Positions 26,168 to 36,044 are shown, numbered from the stretch's first letter. The stretch is 64,000 bases of DNA from Gemmatimonadota bacterium (GCA_021324775.1 JAJPIM010000045.1:1-64000), one strand, 5' to 3'. Numbers and translations are program-made. The notes: generated from the sequence alone by a model not told the origin.

Positions 26168-28717
26168 TTATCGGGCTCGCCCTCCCGACAGGCCGCTTTG
26201 GACGAGGGCCTTGAAATGCGGGTCGTCGCGTAGCCCGCGGAAGCGCCAGTCGTGGTTGTCGCTCAGCGACGAGTCGGCGCTCGGATTCGCGCTGATCCAG
26301 ACCTTCAGGTCCTGTACGGCCGCTCCGTTGTCCCCGACGAGGGTCCAGGCATATGCCTTGTCGAGCGAGATATCGCGGGTCGCATCGATGGCAGCGGGCA
26401 CCGACAGCCGCTGCAGCACGTGCCGCGCACTGTCCTTGAGCCCCGCCCGGGCCAGCGGCGCCGCCACCAGCGCCTGCGCCAGCGCCTGCCGGAAGGGGCG
26501 CCCCGCCTCGGGGGGCATGTTTCCGAGGCTGTCCGCGAGGCGCCAGGCGCGGGTCACGTCGCTACTGACCACCGGCGTGCCCATGAGCCGGAGCCGGCAT
26601 TCCGCGAAGCGCGGATTTGCCGGGAACCGTTCGACGCCGACATCGCACCAGTGCATGGCCTCCGGCATCTGCTCCAGGTCATAGGATGTGCCGAACAGCC
26701 GCCACAGCACGACATCGGCGTTACTCAGGTACGCGTCCTCCTCGTAGGCCCGGCGGGCCGCCAGCTTGGCGCCCGTCTCGTCGCCCTGGTTGGCGTACAG
26801 ATGTCCGAGCATGGCCCACGCCGACGCGTCGGCAGGATCGATGCGCGTTGCCGCCTCGAGATCCGCCTGGGCCGCCCGCAGGGTGTCACCATCCTGCCTG
26901 GTGTCGGGCAGCAGGTCGAGGAGATGCCTCCAGTAGCGGAGTGTCCCGCGCATCTCCAGCGCGTAGGCGTCCTGCGGCGAACGCTGGAGCGCCCGCGCGG
27001 CGTGCACCGTGCCGCTGTCGATGAACGCCGACGCGCGCACGGGCGCATCGATGAAGAAGCGCACGGTCCGGTAGGCGATCTGTGCCTCCCGCACGTCGGG
27101 CTCGGCCCAGTTCTCGTCGAGCGCGGCCGCCTGTTCGAGCAACGAATCGGCGCCCCGGAAAGCGGCCAGCATGCCCGCGGTGTCGTTCGCGGCCATGAGA
27201 CGCTCACCGGCTTGATGGCGCTGCTCGCCGCGTTGCACGAGCACCCACGCATCGGGATTCTGCGTGCCGTCGCGCGTCGCGCGGAGCCGTACTTCTTCTC
27301 CCAGCCGGCGCCGAATCATGCGCGCCACGTTCGCAACCAGCGAGTCCTGCAGGACGAGAACCTTGGCGACCGGCTGGTCGAAGGCTCCTCGGTCGAAATC
27401 CGCGCCGCTGGCGGCATCGACGAGCCGGACATCGACGTGCACCTTGCCACCCGACTGTTCGACGCTCCCGCGCACGAGCGTGCCGGCCTTGAGGGCCCGG
27501 CCGATGCTGTCCGTGCTCACGTTCGTGCCCTTGTACGGCTGGACACCTCCGCGCGAGATCACTTCGAGATTCTGCACCTCCGAGAGTTGCCCGATCAATC
27601 CCTCGGTGAGACCGTCGGCGACGTAGCCCAGCGAGTGACCCGGTGACAGGTCGTCGAAGTACAGCACGGCGAGCGTCCGGGCGTCGGGGCCCGTCGCTGG
27701 CCTCACGTTGCTGTGGTGCAGGTAGCGCCATCCGGCGGCTCCCGCCGCCGCGATCAGGACTGCGGCGACGAGCGAGCCCCCGATGACCCGGCGCGTGCGG
27801 GGGCGCTGCGCCGCTGGAGCAGCAATGACGCCAGTCGGCACCTGCGTGGTCGCCGTCCACCGAGACTGCGTCAGTTCGCGCTCCGGATGGCGCAGCGCCT
27901 CGGCGAATTCGTGCGCGGTCTGGAAGCGGTCCGCGGGCACTTTGGCCAGCGCCCGCATCACGACCGCCTCGAGCTGCGGCGAGACGGTCGGCCGGACTAT
28001 GGTCAGCGACGGCACCTGCCCCATCGCGTGGCGCGCGATGACCGCGTGCGCCGAGCCGCCACCGAACGGCGGCTGGCCGGCCAGCATCTCGTACAGGACG
28101 CACCCCAGGCTGTAGACGTCGGACCGCCGGTCGAGATTGCGGTCCGCCATGCCCTGTTCGGGGCTCATGTAGTGCGGCGTGCCCAGCGTGATGCCCGTCT
28201 GCGTCAGCTTCTCCTCGCCCGCGGCCGCCGCCGCACGGGCGATCCCGAAGTCCACGACCAGTGCGTGCCCGTCATCGATCAGGATGTTCTCGGGCTTGAT
28301 GTCGCGGTGCACGACGCCCTGCTCGTGGGCATACTCGAGCGCGTCGGCTGCTTCGGCCGCGAACAGCACGGCGTCGTCGATGCTGAGGGGACCCGCACGG
28401 TCGAGCCGCGCCCGCAGCGACTCGCCGGCGATGAACGGCATGACGTAATACAACTGGCCGTCGTACTCGCCGGAGTCGTAGAGCGGAAGGATCCGCGGAT
28501 GGCTGAACTTGGACGCGACGGCGATCTCGCGCAGGAACCGTTGCGAACCCAGCGCCATGCCGACGTCCGGGAGGAGCACCTTGACCGCCACATCGCGGGC
28601 GTCGCGCTGGTCACGCGCGAGATAGACCGTGGCCATTCCGCCGCGGCCGATCTCTCGGGTGATGAGGTAGCGGCCGTTGAGCAAGACGTTCAACAGTTGC
28701 CCGACCGCGTCAGCCAC
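26168..28717 (-). CDS. Membrane Ser/Thr kinase with TolB/FlgO-like and TPR regions
   Basis: An 849-residue protein. The kinase domain is at about 17-280: REIGRGGMATVYLAR, the Lys of VAVKVLL, HRDIKPENIL, VVDFGIARA and GTPHYMSPEQ. A single membrane helix lies at about 312-330 (GGSLVAAVLIAAAGAAGWRY). The outside region begins with the TolB/FlgO-like LAVLYFDDLSPGHSLGYVA, followed by TPR-type repeats to the end. The design suggests a receptor kinase sensing from the periplasm and signalling in the cytoplasm. The GTG start has GGAGGAGG upstream. It shares the design of the soluble kinase at 14972-17221 but keeps the membrane helix. Confidence 0.9.
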   Translation of the reverse strand: MADAVGQLLNVLLNGRYLITREIGRGGMATVYLARDQRDARDVAVKVLLPDVGMALGSQRFLREIAVASKFSHPRILPLYDSGEYDGQLYYVMPFIAGESLRARLDRAGPLSIDDAVLFAAEAADALEYAHEQGVVHRDIKPENILIDDGHALVVDFGIARAAAAAGEEKLTQTGITLGTPHYMSPEQGMADRNLDRRSDVYSLGCVLYEMLAGQPPFGGGSAHAVIARHAMGQVPSLTIVRPTVSPQLEAVVMRALAKVPADRFQTAHEFAEALRHPERELTQSRWTATTQVPTGVIAAPAAQRPRTRRVIGGSLVAAVLIAAAGAAGWRYLHHSNVRPATGPDARTLAVLYFDDLSPGHSLGYVADGLTEGLIGQLSEVQNLEVISRGGVQPYKGTNVSTDSIGRALKAGTLVRGSVEQSGGKVHVDVRLVDAASGADFDRGAFDQPVAKVLVLQDSLVANVARMIRRRLGEEVRLRATRDGTQNPDAWVLVQRGEQRHQAGERLMAANDTAGMLAAFRGADSLLEQAAALDENWAEPDVREAQIAYRTVRFFIDAPVRASAFIDSGTVHAARALQRSPQDAYALEMRGTLRYWRHLLDLLPDTRQDGDTLRAAQADLEAATRIDPADASAWAMLGHLYANQGDETGAKLAARRAYEEDAYLSNADVVLWRLFGTSYDLEQMPEAMHWCDVGVERFPANPRFAECRLRLMGTPVVSSDVTRAWRLADSLGNMPPEAGRPFRQALAQALVAAPLARAGLKDSARHVLQRLSVPAAIDATRDISLDKAYAWTLVGDNGAAVQDLKVWISANPSADSSLSDNHDWRFRGLRDDPHFKALVQSGLSGGRAR

Positions 28718-28882
28718 GAATGCCTCCTCCAGCCTTACGACGTACTTGGTGAACGGTGCTGAATCTGCCGGTGGCGCGGCCCAAAGGCCACTCCGAAATG
28801 GGACCGGTTATCACTTTTGCGTGACGGACGGCGGGACCCCGGTGCGGGGATCACGAACGACTCGCACGTTTCATGACTGCGG

Positions 28883-29557
28883 CTACCACGTCTTCCTGAC
28901 GACGGCAAGGTGCTTGTCATTGAAGGCTATCGTATTCAGCACCGTAGACCCGCCACCCCAGACCGCCGTATAGGCCGAGAGGGGTCGCGGCTTCTCGATC
29001 CGATTGAGACGCAGCCGCGTCGCCAGCATCTTGTTGGTCGCCGGGTCCCAATAGGTCACGAGGAATGTCCCCCCCGGGGCGATGGCCTGCCAGACATTCG
29101 CCATGGCGCGCGAAAATGCCGCATCGTCGGTGATGTGCTGCGTCACATCGACCATCAGCGCCAGATCGTACGCGGCCGGTGACAGCGAGATCTCTCCGGC
29201 ATCGCCCTGCACGAACTCGAACTCCGGATAGCGCTGGCGCAGGGTCGTCACGGAAACGGGCGTGATGTCGTTGCCGGTGTAGTGCCGGACACCCCGGCCC
29301 TTGAGGTACTCGGTCCAGTATCCCACGCCGCACCCGATTTCGAGAACGCGGGTGGCCGGTCCGGCGGCAATGCCGAAGCGATCGAGCTGGCCGGCAATCA
29401 GGTCCCGCTTCGCTTCGTACATCCGGCGGTTGTCATCCTCACTCAGCCGGTAATGGCCAACGCCGCGCAGATCGAACGACTCCGATAGCACGTCGTTCCA
29501 GAACTCCCGCGGGCGATAGCGGAACAGCATCTGGGCGTAGATTTTGAGCCGGCTCAT
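28883..29557 (-). CDS. Class I SAM-dependent methyltransferase
   Basis: A 224-residue methyltransferase. Motif I is TRVLEIGCGVGYWTEYL, with GNDITPVSV for the acidic SAM contact and DLALMVDVTQHITDD for motif IV. The N-terminus has KIYAQMLFRYRPREFWNDVL. The substrate is unknown. ATG at 29557 gives the more natural N-terminus; ATG at 29587 adds ten hydrophobic residues (MRRVVVLYVL) that could be a second-choice start. It is transcribed away from the UBP-finger gene. Nothing in the immediate context identifies its target. Confidence 0.82.
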   Translation of the reverse strand: MSRLKIYAQMLFRYRPREFWNDVLSESFDLRGVGHYRLSEDDNRRMYEAKRDLIAGQLDRFGIAAGPATRVLEIGCGVGYWTEYLKGRGVRHYTGNDITPVSVTTLRQRYPEFEFVQGDAGEISLSPAAYDLALMVDVTQHITDDAAFSRAMANVWQAIAPGGTFLVTYWDPATNKMLATRLRLNRIEKPRPLSAYTAVWGGGSTVLNTIAFNDKHLAVVRKTW

Positions 29558-29736
29558 GAGTACATAAAGTACCACTACGCGTCTCATCCGCCCACACAGA
29601 AACGAGTAAATTCGGGCCCGGGGGCGCTCCCCCCTCCCCGGGTCCGCGATGCCAGGTCGCTGGCCGCGACCTTAGCCGCAACCCCTAACCCGCTGATCGG
29701 ACCGCGGACCGGCCGCCTCCCACCCGAGGATCCGCC

Positions 29737-30000
29737 ATGCAGACCTGCACCCACCTCGATCAGATCCGGCCTGTGACGCCGCACACGCGCGGCTGCGAGG
29801 AATGCCTCAAGACCGGCGACACCTGGGTCCATCTGCGACTCTGCCTGGAGTGCGGCAAGGTTGGCTGCTGCGACTCCTCCAAGAACCGCCACGCGACCAA
29901 GCACTTCCACCAGAGCGGCCATCCGATCATGCGGTCCATCGAGCCCGGAGAACGCTGGGGCTGGTGCTATGTCGACGCAGTGGAGGTGGATCTTCCCTGA
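29737..30000 (+). CDS. UBP-type zinc finger protein
   Basis: An 87-residue protein made almost entirely of one Zf-UBP domain. Ligand-like residues are C4, H6, C20, C23, C36, C39, C44, C45, H52, H56, H58 and H62, in the order expected for the domain. In eukaryotes this finger binds the C-terminal diglycine tail of free ubiquitin; bacterial single-domain versions exist with unknown role. The start at 29737 has GAGG upstream. The gene stands between a methyltransferase on the other strand and an ECF sigma factor about 330 bases downstream. No ubiquitin-like protein was seen nearby. Confidence 0.85.
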   Translation: MQTCTHLDQIRPVTPHTRGCEECLKTGDTWVHLRLCLECGKVGCCDSSKNRHATKHFHQSGHPIMRSIEPGERWGWCYVDAVEVDLP

Positions 30001-30330
30001 AGGCGGCGATTCTCCTGGCCGCCGGCCGCGCGCCGGAATCCCATCGGTCAAATCGCCTGTTGCGCGAACGCCACGGCGTCTGCGGGAGCACGCAATCGCC
30101 AGCGCCGGCGGGGCCCTCTGCGCGAGCCACGTCCCCCTGGCCGACGGCCCGCTCCGCGGCGAGAGGCGACGGGCAAGCCGCAGCGCGCAGAACGACGGAC
30201 GGGAGAACGCCGAGTCGCAATATCCGGGTCGTGGACCCATTTTTCTTGGACGCGGGCCGGCGGTACGCGGGCTCGCCCCGGGACGGTACCGCCGGTGCGG
30301 ACCCGCGAATCATCTCATCGGAGACCCGAC

Positions 30331-30909
30331 GTGGAGCCGGAGATCGACACGCTGATCCGACGCGCCGACCAGGCCGATCCAGCAGCGGCCGATGAGCTCT
30401 TCGCCCTCCTGTACCATGAGCTCCACCGGCTCGCGGAGATCAACCTCCGTCGCGCCGGGTCCGCGTATACGCTCGGAACCACCACACTGCTGCACGAGGC
30501 GTATCTGAACATCGCCGGGCGCCCCGATGTGGCGTTCGCCGACCGGTCACGCTTCCTCGCCTACGCCTCACGCGCGATGCGCGGACTGACGATCGACTAC
30601 GCGAGACGGCGCCAGGCCACGAAACGCGGGCGCGTACTGGAGATCACGCTCGCCGACGAGGTGGGTCCCACCGATGAGACCCTGCGGACCGGGGAGGAAC
30701 TGGAACGACTCGGGGACGCGCTGAATCAACTGGCGGAGTTCGAACCCTCTCTCGTCGAGCTGGTGGATCTCCACTTCTTCTCGGGGTTCTCGTTCACCGA
30801 GATCGCGACGCTGCGCGGCGTCTCCGACCGCACGGTCCAGCGGGACTGGCGCAAAGCGCGGCTCCTCTTGCAGGACGCGCTCCTGGGCGACGACACGCCC
30901 GTCTCCTGA
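30331..30909 (+). CDS. ECF sigma factor (TIGR02999-type)
   Basis: A 192-residue RNA polymerase sigma factor of the Sigma70_ECF family common in Planctomycetes, Acidobacteria and Gemmatimonadota. Region 2 has LFALLYHELHRLAEINLRRA, TLLHEAYLNI, and FLAYASRAMRGLTIDYARRR. Region 4 has LVDLHFFSGFSFTEIATLRG and then VSDRTVQRDWRKARLLL as the helix-turn-helix. GTG at 30331 is preferred because GGAG lies seven bases upstream; GTG at 30295 would add an Arg-rich leader. Members of this family are usually paired with a Ser/Thr kinase that may replace an anti-sigma factor. Here the kinase converges from the other strand with stops ten bases apart. Confidence 0.9.
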   Translation: MEPEIDTLIRRADQADPAAADELFALLYHELHRLAEINLRRAGSAYTLGTTTLLHEAYLNIAGRPDVAFADRSRFLAYASRAMRGLTIDYARRRQATKRGRVLEITLADEVGPTDETLRTGEELERLGDALNQLAEFEPSLVELVDLHFFSGFSFTEIATLRGVSDRTVQRDWRKARLLLQDALLGDDTPVS

Positions 30910-30919
30910 CCGCTCCGGG

Positions 30920-32056
30920 TCAGTAGTCGCGGCGGAGCATGCCCGCGACCTTGCCGCCGTTCCGCCGCACGAACGTCTGCACGCGATCGGCCAGCGATGC
31001 CCGGCGGGCCACGATGGGCTCGTGGCGCAGGTATCGCTGTACGTCGTCCGTGAATGCGCCGATGGTCCGGTACCGGTCGCGCGGCTGCTTGCGGAGCGCC
31101 TTGTCGGCGATGGTGCCGGCGTCACCCAGATCCAGCACCGGAGCCTCTACCTCGAACAGCGCCCGGACGATGTCGCGCTGGGTGCAGAGCCCGTCGGCCG
31201 TCGGATGGCGGCCGGACAGGAGCACATAGAGGAGGGTGCCGAGGACGTAGACGTCCGTCGCAGGAGTGATCGGGCCGCCAGTCACCTGCTCGGGCGCCGC
31301 ATACTCTGGCGTGAGCATGAGCATGCCGTCGGTGGTCGTCCACGACTGATCGGTGCCGGGTTCCGGCTCGAGCAGCTTCGCGATTCCGAAGTCCAGCAGC
31401 TTGACCGTCCCATCGCGCGTCACCAGAATGTTGGACGGCTTGAGGTCGCGGTGAACGATCAGATTCTCATGCGCATGGCCGACGGCGTCGAGCACTTGCA
31501 CGAACAGCTCCAGCCGGCGCTCGACGCCCATCGCCTGTTCCGTCGCATACAGGTCGATGGGCTTGCCGTCGATGTACTCCATCACGAGGTAGGGTTGGCC
31601 GCCGGAGCTGACGCCCGCGTCGAGCAGCCGCGCGATTCCCGGGTGAGCCAGCCGGGCGAGAACGGACCCCTCGCGGCGGAAGCGCGCCTGTGCGGTCGGG
31701 CTCGCGAGCGTGAGATTCCGAAGCTTGACCGCGGCCTTCTCGCCGGGGATCGCGGTGCGGCGTGCCAGCCACACCGAACCCATGCCGCCCTGCCCGAGCG
31801 GGCGCTCGAGGGTGTAGGCACCGAGCTCGAGACCTTCGAGCCCGATCTCGGGCCGCACCGCGTGACCCGCCGTCAGAAATCCCGTGCGGTCCGCCGCGAC
31901 CTCGCGGGCCAGAAGGCGCTTCAGTTCAGCGGCATCATCCGGTGACCGCTGGCCCAGCTCGCGAAGCCAGCGCTCGCGTTCCTCCGCCGGCAGATCGAGT
32001 GCTTGATCGAGCAGTGGCTCGAGCTCGCGCCAGCGATCGCGGTCCATGACCACCAC
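30920..32056 (-). CDS. Short Ser/Thr kinase paired with the ECF sigma factor
   Basis: A 378-residue kinase. The N-terminal helical part ends with LLDQALDLPAEERERWLREL, a segment typical of ECF-associated kinases. The kinase domain runs about 79-335: LGQGGMGSVWLAR, HRDLKPSNIL, LLDFGIAKLL and YAAPEQV. It then reaches YLRHEPIVARRASLADRVQT and stops after 20 more residues. Relatives continue with FVRRHR, a membrane helix and TPR repeats, so this gene ends just before the helix. It may be a natural short form or a truncation. GTG at 32056 has GGAG eight bases upstream. All catalytic residues are present. Confidence 0.87.
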   Translation of the reverse strand: MVVMDRDRWRELEPLLDQALDLPAEERERWLRELGQRSPDDAAELKRLLAREVAADRTGFLTAGHAVRPEIGLEGLELGAYTLERPLGQGGMGSVWLARRTAIPGEKAAVKLRNLTLASPTAQARFRREGSVLARLAHPGIARLLDAGVSSGGQPYLVMEYIDGKPIDLYATEQAMGVERRLELFVQVLDAVGHAHENLIVHRDLKPSNILVTRDGTVKLLDFGIAKLLEPEPGTDQSWTTTDGMLMLTPEYAAPEQVTGGPITPATDVYVLGTLLYVLLSGRHPTADGLCTQRDIVRALFEVEAPVLDLGDAGTIADKALRKQPRDRYRTIGAFTDDVQRYLRHEPIVARRASLADRVQTFVRRNGGKVAGMLRRDY

Positions 32057-32257
32057 GGTCGACGCTCCGATTGATGAGCGTGCAGCTTATCACCGCCGCG
32101 GTGCCGATGCCAGCGCCGAGGCACGAGCAACGCACCAGGGCAACCGCACGTGCCGGCGGACACCGTCATTCCTGTGGGAACCGCCGGGCCGCGTGGTAAG
32201 ATTCTGACGGCGGTCGCCCTCGGGGCTGGGCCGGACACAACACTGTACGGAGGTTCG

Positions 32258-33655
32258 ATGCCGAGTAGCGAACGGAACTGGCGTGGACGAAGGTCGTGGA
32301 CCGTACTCGTGGGATGCGCCGCGCTCGTCGCCGCCTGCAAACCCTCGGACCGGGCGCCGGACGCCGCGGCATCGGCGAATGTGCCGCCCGAAGGCACATG
32401 CCCCTCCGGCAACGGGGGCATCACGCTGCCGCCGGGATTCTGCGCGACGGTGTACGCCGACAGCGTCGGCCATGCGCGTGACATCGTCGTCGCGCCGAAT
32501 GGCGACGTCTTCGTGAACACGTGGAGCGGCCGTTATTACGACACGCAATCGCCGCCCGGCGCATTCCTCATCGGACTACGCGACACACAGCACGCTGGCC
32601 GAGCCGACTCCATCGTTCGCTTCGGGCAGTCCTCGGCCACTGGCGGGACGGGCGGGACAGGCATCGCGCTGCACGGCGGGTACCTGTACGCGGAGGCGGG
32701 CAGCCAGATCGTGCGCTACCACCTGCCGGCGGGCCAGCTTCGCCCCGACACGGTGCCCGAGGCGATCGTGACGAATCTGCCGCTGACGGGCGACCACCCG
32801 ATGCATCCCTTCGTGATCGATTCATCGGGCAGCATCTACATGGACGTCGGCTCCGCCTCGAACTCGTGCCAGATCAAGAACCGCACGCTACAGTCACCCG
32901 GCGCGAAACCCTGTGTCGAGTTGAACACGCGAGCCGGCATTTGGAAATTCGACGCCAACAAGGCGGGCCAGCGCTTCTCCGCGGCGCAGCGGTTCGTGAC
33001 GGGCCTGCGCAACGCCGTCGGCATCGCGATCGAACCGTCGACCGGACAGATCTTCGCGACGCAGCACGGCCGAGACCAGCTCGGTGAGAACTGGCCGAAG
33101 CTGTACACGCTGGCGCAGAGCGCGGAGCTGCCCGCTGAAGAACTCGTGCATCTCACCGCGGGTGCGGACTTCGGATGGCCGGAGTGTTATTTCGACGAAG
33201 ACCAGAAGAAACTCGTGCTCGCACCGGAGTACGGCGGCGACGGCGGTCACGCGGTCGGGGTGTGCGAGCACAAGATCGCGCCGGTGCTCGCGTTCCCCGG
33301 GCACTGGGCGCCCGACGGACTCGTCTTCTATTCCGGCAATGCGTTCCCGAGCCGGTACCAGGGAGGCGCGTTCATCGCGTTCCACGGATCCTGGAACCGG
33401 TCGGTGGGGCCGCAGGAAGGGTACGATGTGGTGTTCGTTCCGTTCTCCGCGGGACAGCCTTCGGGTCCGTACGAAGTGTTCGCCAACGGTTTCGCGGGCG
33501 CGGTCGTGCAGCCTGACAAGGCGGCGCATCGCCCGGTGGGGCTGGCGGTCGCGCCGGACGGCGCGCTTTACATCGCGGATGATCAGGCCGGTCGCGTCTG
33601 GCGGGTGACGTACCAGGGCGCCGCGCGGGGGGGCCAGCCGGCGGCCACGCCGTAG
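32258..33655 (+). CDS. PQQ-dependent sugar (sorbosone-type) dehydrogenase lipoprotein
   Basis: A 465-residue periplasmic beta-propeller of the glucose/sorbosone dehydrogenase family. The signal has lipobox LVAAC. Propeller motifs include GHARDIVVAPNGDVFVNTW, GLRNAVGIAIEPSTGQIFAT, QHGRDQLGENWP, GADFGWPECYF, and FIAFHGSWNRS, the last holding the conserved HGSWNR. It probably oxidises an aldose or sorbosone with PQQ; the substrate is inferred from the family only. ATG at 32258 has GGAGG five bases upstream, and upstream in-frame starts lack a signal. No PQQ biosynthesis genes are in the window. Cys pairs occur near the N-terminus (CPSGNGG...GFC). Confidence 0.88.
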   Translation: MPSSERNWRGRRSWTVLVGCAALVAACKPSDRAPDAAASANVPPEGTCPSGNGGITLPPGFCATVYADSVGHARDIVVAPNGDVFVNTWSGRYYDTQSPPGAFLIGLRDTQHAGRADSIVRFGQSSATGGTGGTGIALHGGYLYAEAGSQIVRYHLPAGQLRPDTVPEAIVTNLPLTGDHPMHPFVIDSSGSIYMDVGSASNSCQIKNRTLQSPGAKPCVELNTRAGIWKFDANKAGQRFSAAQRFVTGLRNAVGIAIEPSTGQIFATQHGRDQLGENWPKLYTLAQSAELPAEELVHLTAGADFGWPECYFDEDQKKLVLAPEYGGDGGHAVGVCEHKIAPVLAFPGHWAPDGLVFYSGNAFPSRYQGGAFIAFHGSWNRSVGPQEGYDVVFVPFSAGQPSGPYEVFANGFAGAVVQPDKAAHRPVGLAVAPDGALYIADDQAGRVWRVTYQGAARGGQPAATP

Positions 33656-33812
33656 CGGCTCCGATCAGGCAGACGTAGCGCGCGGCTGCTGGACCATCCC
33701 GCGGCCGGGCGCTACTGTCTGTGGCGCGCTCGCAGCGCTGCATCGCACGACGTACCTTCGTCGTGCCTGTCTCCTCGCTGGCTCGCGCTGGTGTCCTTCA
33801 CCCTCGCCTGTC

Positions 33813-35987
33813 ATGTCCCCGTACATGTTCTCGCGGGCGATCGCCCGATTCACGCTGCCACTCGTTGCGATGCCTGTCCTTCTCGCCGCGCAGACGGCCG
33901 GTCCCCCACAGTATCCCGCCGCTCGCACCGTGGATCAGGTGGATGACTGCCACGGGCTTCGCGTGGCCGATCCGTTCCGGTGGATGGAGGACCTCGACTC
34001 GCCCGAGGTGAAAGCGTGGGCCGCAGCCGAAAACCGTGTGACCATGGAGTATCTGTCGCGCCTGCCGAACCGCGACGCCATCAAGGCGCGGCTCACGACA
34101 CTGTACAACTATCCGCGCGTCACCGTGCCGTACTGGGAAGGCGGCCATTGGTTCTACCGGCGCAATTCCGGGTTGCAGCGCCAGGCGGTCTGGTACACGC
34201 GCGTGACCCTGGATGGACCCGAGCGGGTGCTCCTCGATCCGAACGTATTGTCTCCGGACGGCTCGGTCGCGCTCTCGCAGTTCTCGCCGTCGCCCGACGG
34301 GACGCATTACGTCTACGGGCTGAGCGAAGGCGGATCGGATTGGGAGACGTTCTACGTCCGCGACTTCGCGACGGGCCGGAATACGGCCGATACGGTGCGG
34401 TGGGTCAAGTTCTCGGGGGCCTCGTGGACCAAAGATGGCAGGGGCTTCTTCTATTCGCGGTTTCCGGAACCGCCCAAAGGGAAAGAGATCCAGACCGCGC
34501 TGGTCAATCAGACGATGTACTACCACCGGCTGGGCACCCCGCAGGGGGCGGATGTCACGATCTACGCCCGGCCCGAGCACCCGGCGTGGCTCGTGGGCGG
34601 TGGCGTCGATGAAACGGGCCGGTACCTCTTCGTTCAGACCGCCAAGGGCACCGACAAGAACGAGGTGTACCTCGCGGATCTCGGTGATCCGCGCAAGCCC
34701 AACATCCAGGCCCCGATCGTCCCTGTCGTCACGGGCCATGACGCCAACTACTTCCCGCTCGGCGTCGTCAAAGGCCAGCTCTATCTCCAGACGGACCGGG
34801 ATGCGCCGAACCGGAAGATCGTGGCGACGCCCATCGCCACACCGGATCCTGCCCACTGGCACGATGTGGTTCCCATGGGGAAGACCGCCATCCAGAACTC
34901 GGCGCTTGTCGCCGGGCGGCTCGCGGTCGTGACGCTGGAGGATGTTGCCGGAGTGATCCGGACCTACTCGGTGGACGGCAGGGATGCCCGCGACGTCGCG
35001 CTTCCGGGACTCGGCACCGTGAACGGCGTCTTCGGCCGCTTCGGCCGGCCGGAAATGTTCTACGACTATCAGTCGATGCTCGTCCCGCTGGAGGTCGTGC
35101 GCTACGACCCCGCGTCCGGTGTGAGCCAGCCGTTCGAGGCGCCCCATCTGACGTTCGACCCATCGCAGTTCGAGATGGACCGCGTGTTCTACAATTCGAA
35201 GGACGGCACGCGCGTGCCGATGTTCATCGCGCACCGCAGCGGCATGGTGCGCGACGGATCGAATCCGACGATGATGTACGCGTACGGCGGTTTCGACATC
35301 CCGATCGGTCCGGATTTCTCCCCCGCGCTCATCGCGTGGCTCGAGATGGGCGGCGTCTACGCGCAGCCGAGCATCCGCGGCGGCAGCGAGTACGGTGAGG
35401 CGTGGCACCATGCGGCCATGTTCGAGAAAAAGCAGAACGTGTTCGACGACTTCATCGCGGCGGGCGAGTACCTGATTCGCGAGAAGATCACGTCACCGGA
35501 GAAGCTCGCGATCAACGGCGGGTCGAATGGCGGTTTGCTGGTGGGGGCCGTGATGACCCAGCGCCCGGAGCTGTTCGCGGTCGCGCTGCCGCAGGTCGGC
35601 GTCATGGACATGATGCGCTATCACAAGTTCAGTGGTGGCGGTCTGTGGGCGGCCGAGTACGGGAACTCCGACGACTCCGTCGCGGCGCGGTACCTGCGCG
35701 CGTATTCGCCGCTGCAGAACATCAAGCCGGGCATTTGTTATCCGGCGACACTCGTGACGACGTCGGATCACGACGACCGTGTGGTGCCGAGTCATTCGTT
35801 CAAGTTCGCGGCGACCTTGCAGACAGCGCAGTCGGCGGTGGCGAACTGCACGCGGCCGGTGTTGCTCCGGGTGGAGATCGCGGGCAGTCACGGCTACCGT
35901 CCGACGGATCGGCAGATCGCCGAGCGCGCCGATCTCTGGGCGTTCGCGGCCGCTGGCCTCGGGATGGGGGCGGCGCCGGTTCCGTAG
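33813..35987 (+). CDS. Prolyl oligopeptidase (S9A), exported
   Basis: A 724-residue serine peptidase that cleaves after proline in short peptides. The signal peptide covers about residues 1-26. The early family signature is DPFRWMEDLDSPEVKAWAAA. Residues 70-420 form the propeller. The catalytic Ser lies in GGSNGGLLVGAVMTQRPELF, the Asp in DHDDRVVPSHSFKF and the His in AGSHGYRPTDRQIAERADLW. All three are present. Peptide scavenging in the periplasm is likely and fits the exported M42 peptidase at 8-10 kb. It is the only gene between the dehydrogenase and the DUF3224 gene on this strand. No Shine-Dalgarno sequence was seen at 33813. Confidence 0.93.
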   Translation: MSPYMFSRAIARFTLPLVAMPVLLAAQTAGPPQYPAARTVDQVDDCHGLRVADPFRWMEDLDSPEVKAWAAAENRVTMEYLSRLPNRDAIKARLTTLYNYPRVTVPYWEGGHWFYRRNSGLQRQAVWYTRVTLDGPERVLLDPNVLSPDGSVALSQFSPSPDGTHYVYGLSEGGSDWETFYVRDFATGRNTADTVRWVKFSGASWTKDGRGFFYSRFPEPPKGKEIQTALVNQTMYYHRLGTPQGADVTIYARPEHPAWLVGGGVDETGRYLFVQTAKGTDKNEVYLADLGDPRKPNIQAPIVPVVTGHDANYFPLGVVKGQLYLQTDRDAPNRKIVATPIATPDPAHWHDVVPMGKTAIQNSALVAGRLAVVTLEDVAGVIRTYSVDGRDARDVALPGLGTVNGVFGRFGRPEMFYDYQSMLVPLEVVRYDPASGVSQPFEAPHLTFDPSQFEMDRVFYNSKDGTRVPMFIAHRSGMVRDGSNPTMMYAYGGFDIPIGPDFSPALIAWLEMGGVYAQPSIRGGSEYGEAWHHAAMFEKKQNVFDDFIAAGEYLIREKITSPEKLAINGGSNGGLLVGAVMTQRPELFAVALPQVGVMDMMRYHKFSGGGLWAAEYGNSDDSVAARYLRAYSPLQNIKPGICYPATLVTTSDHDDRVVPSHSFKFAATLQTAQSAVANCTRPVLLRVEIAGSHGYRPTDRQIAERADLWAFAAAGLGMGAAPVP

Positions 35988-36044
35988 TCGCGACCGCTCT
36001 TGCCGCGCGGTCATATCCTCGTCTTGCGGGAGAGGGGAAAAGAC

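Noticed and set aside
33798-35411. A 537-codon open frame antisense to the prolyl oligopeptidase
   Set aside because: It is a shadow of the real gene; the other strand holds the full catalytic triad.
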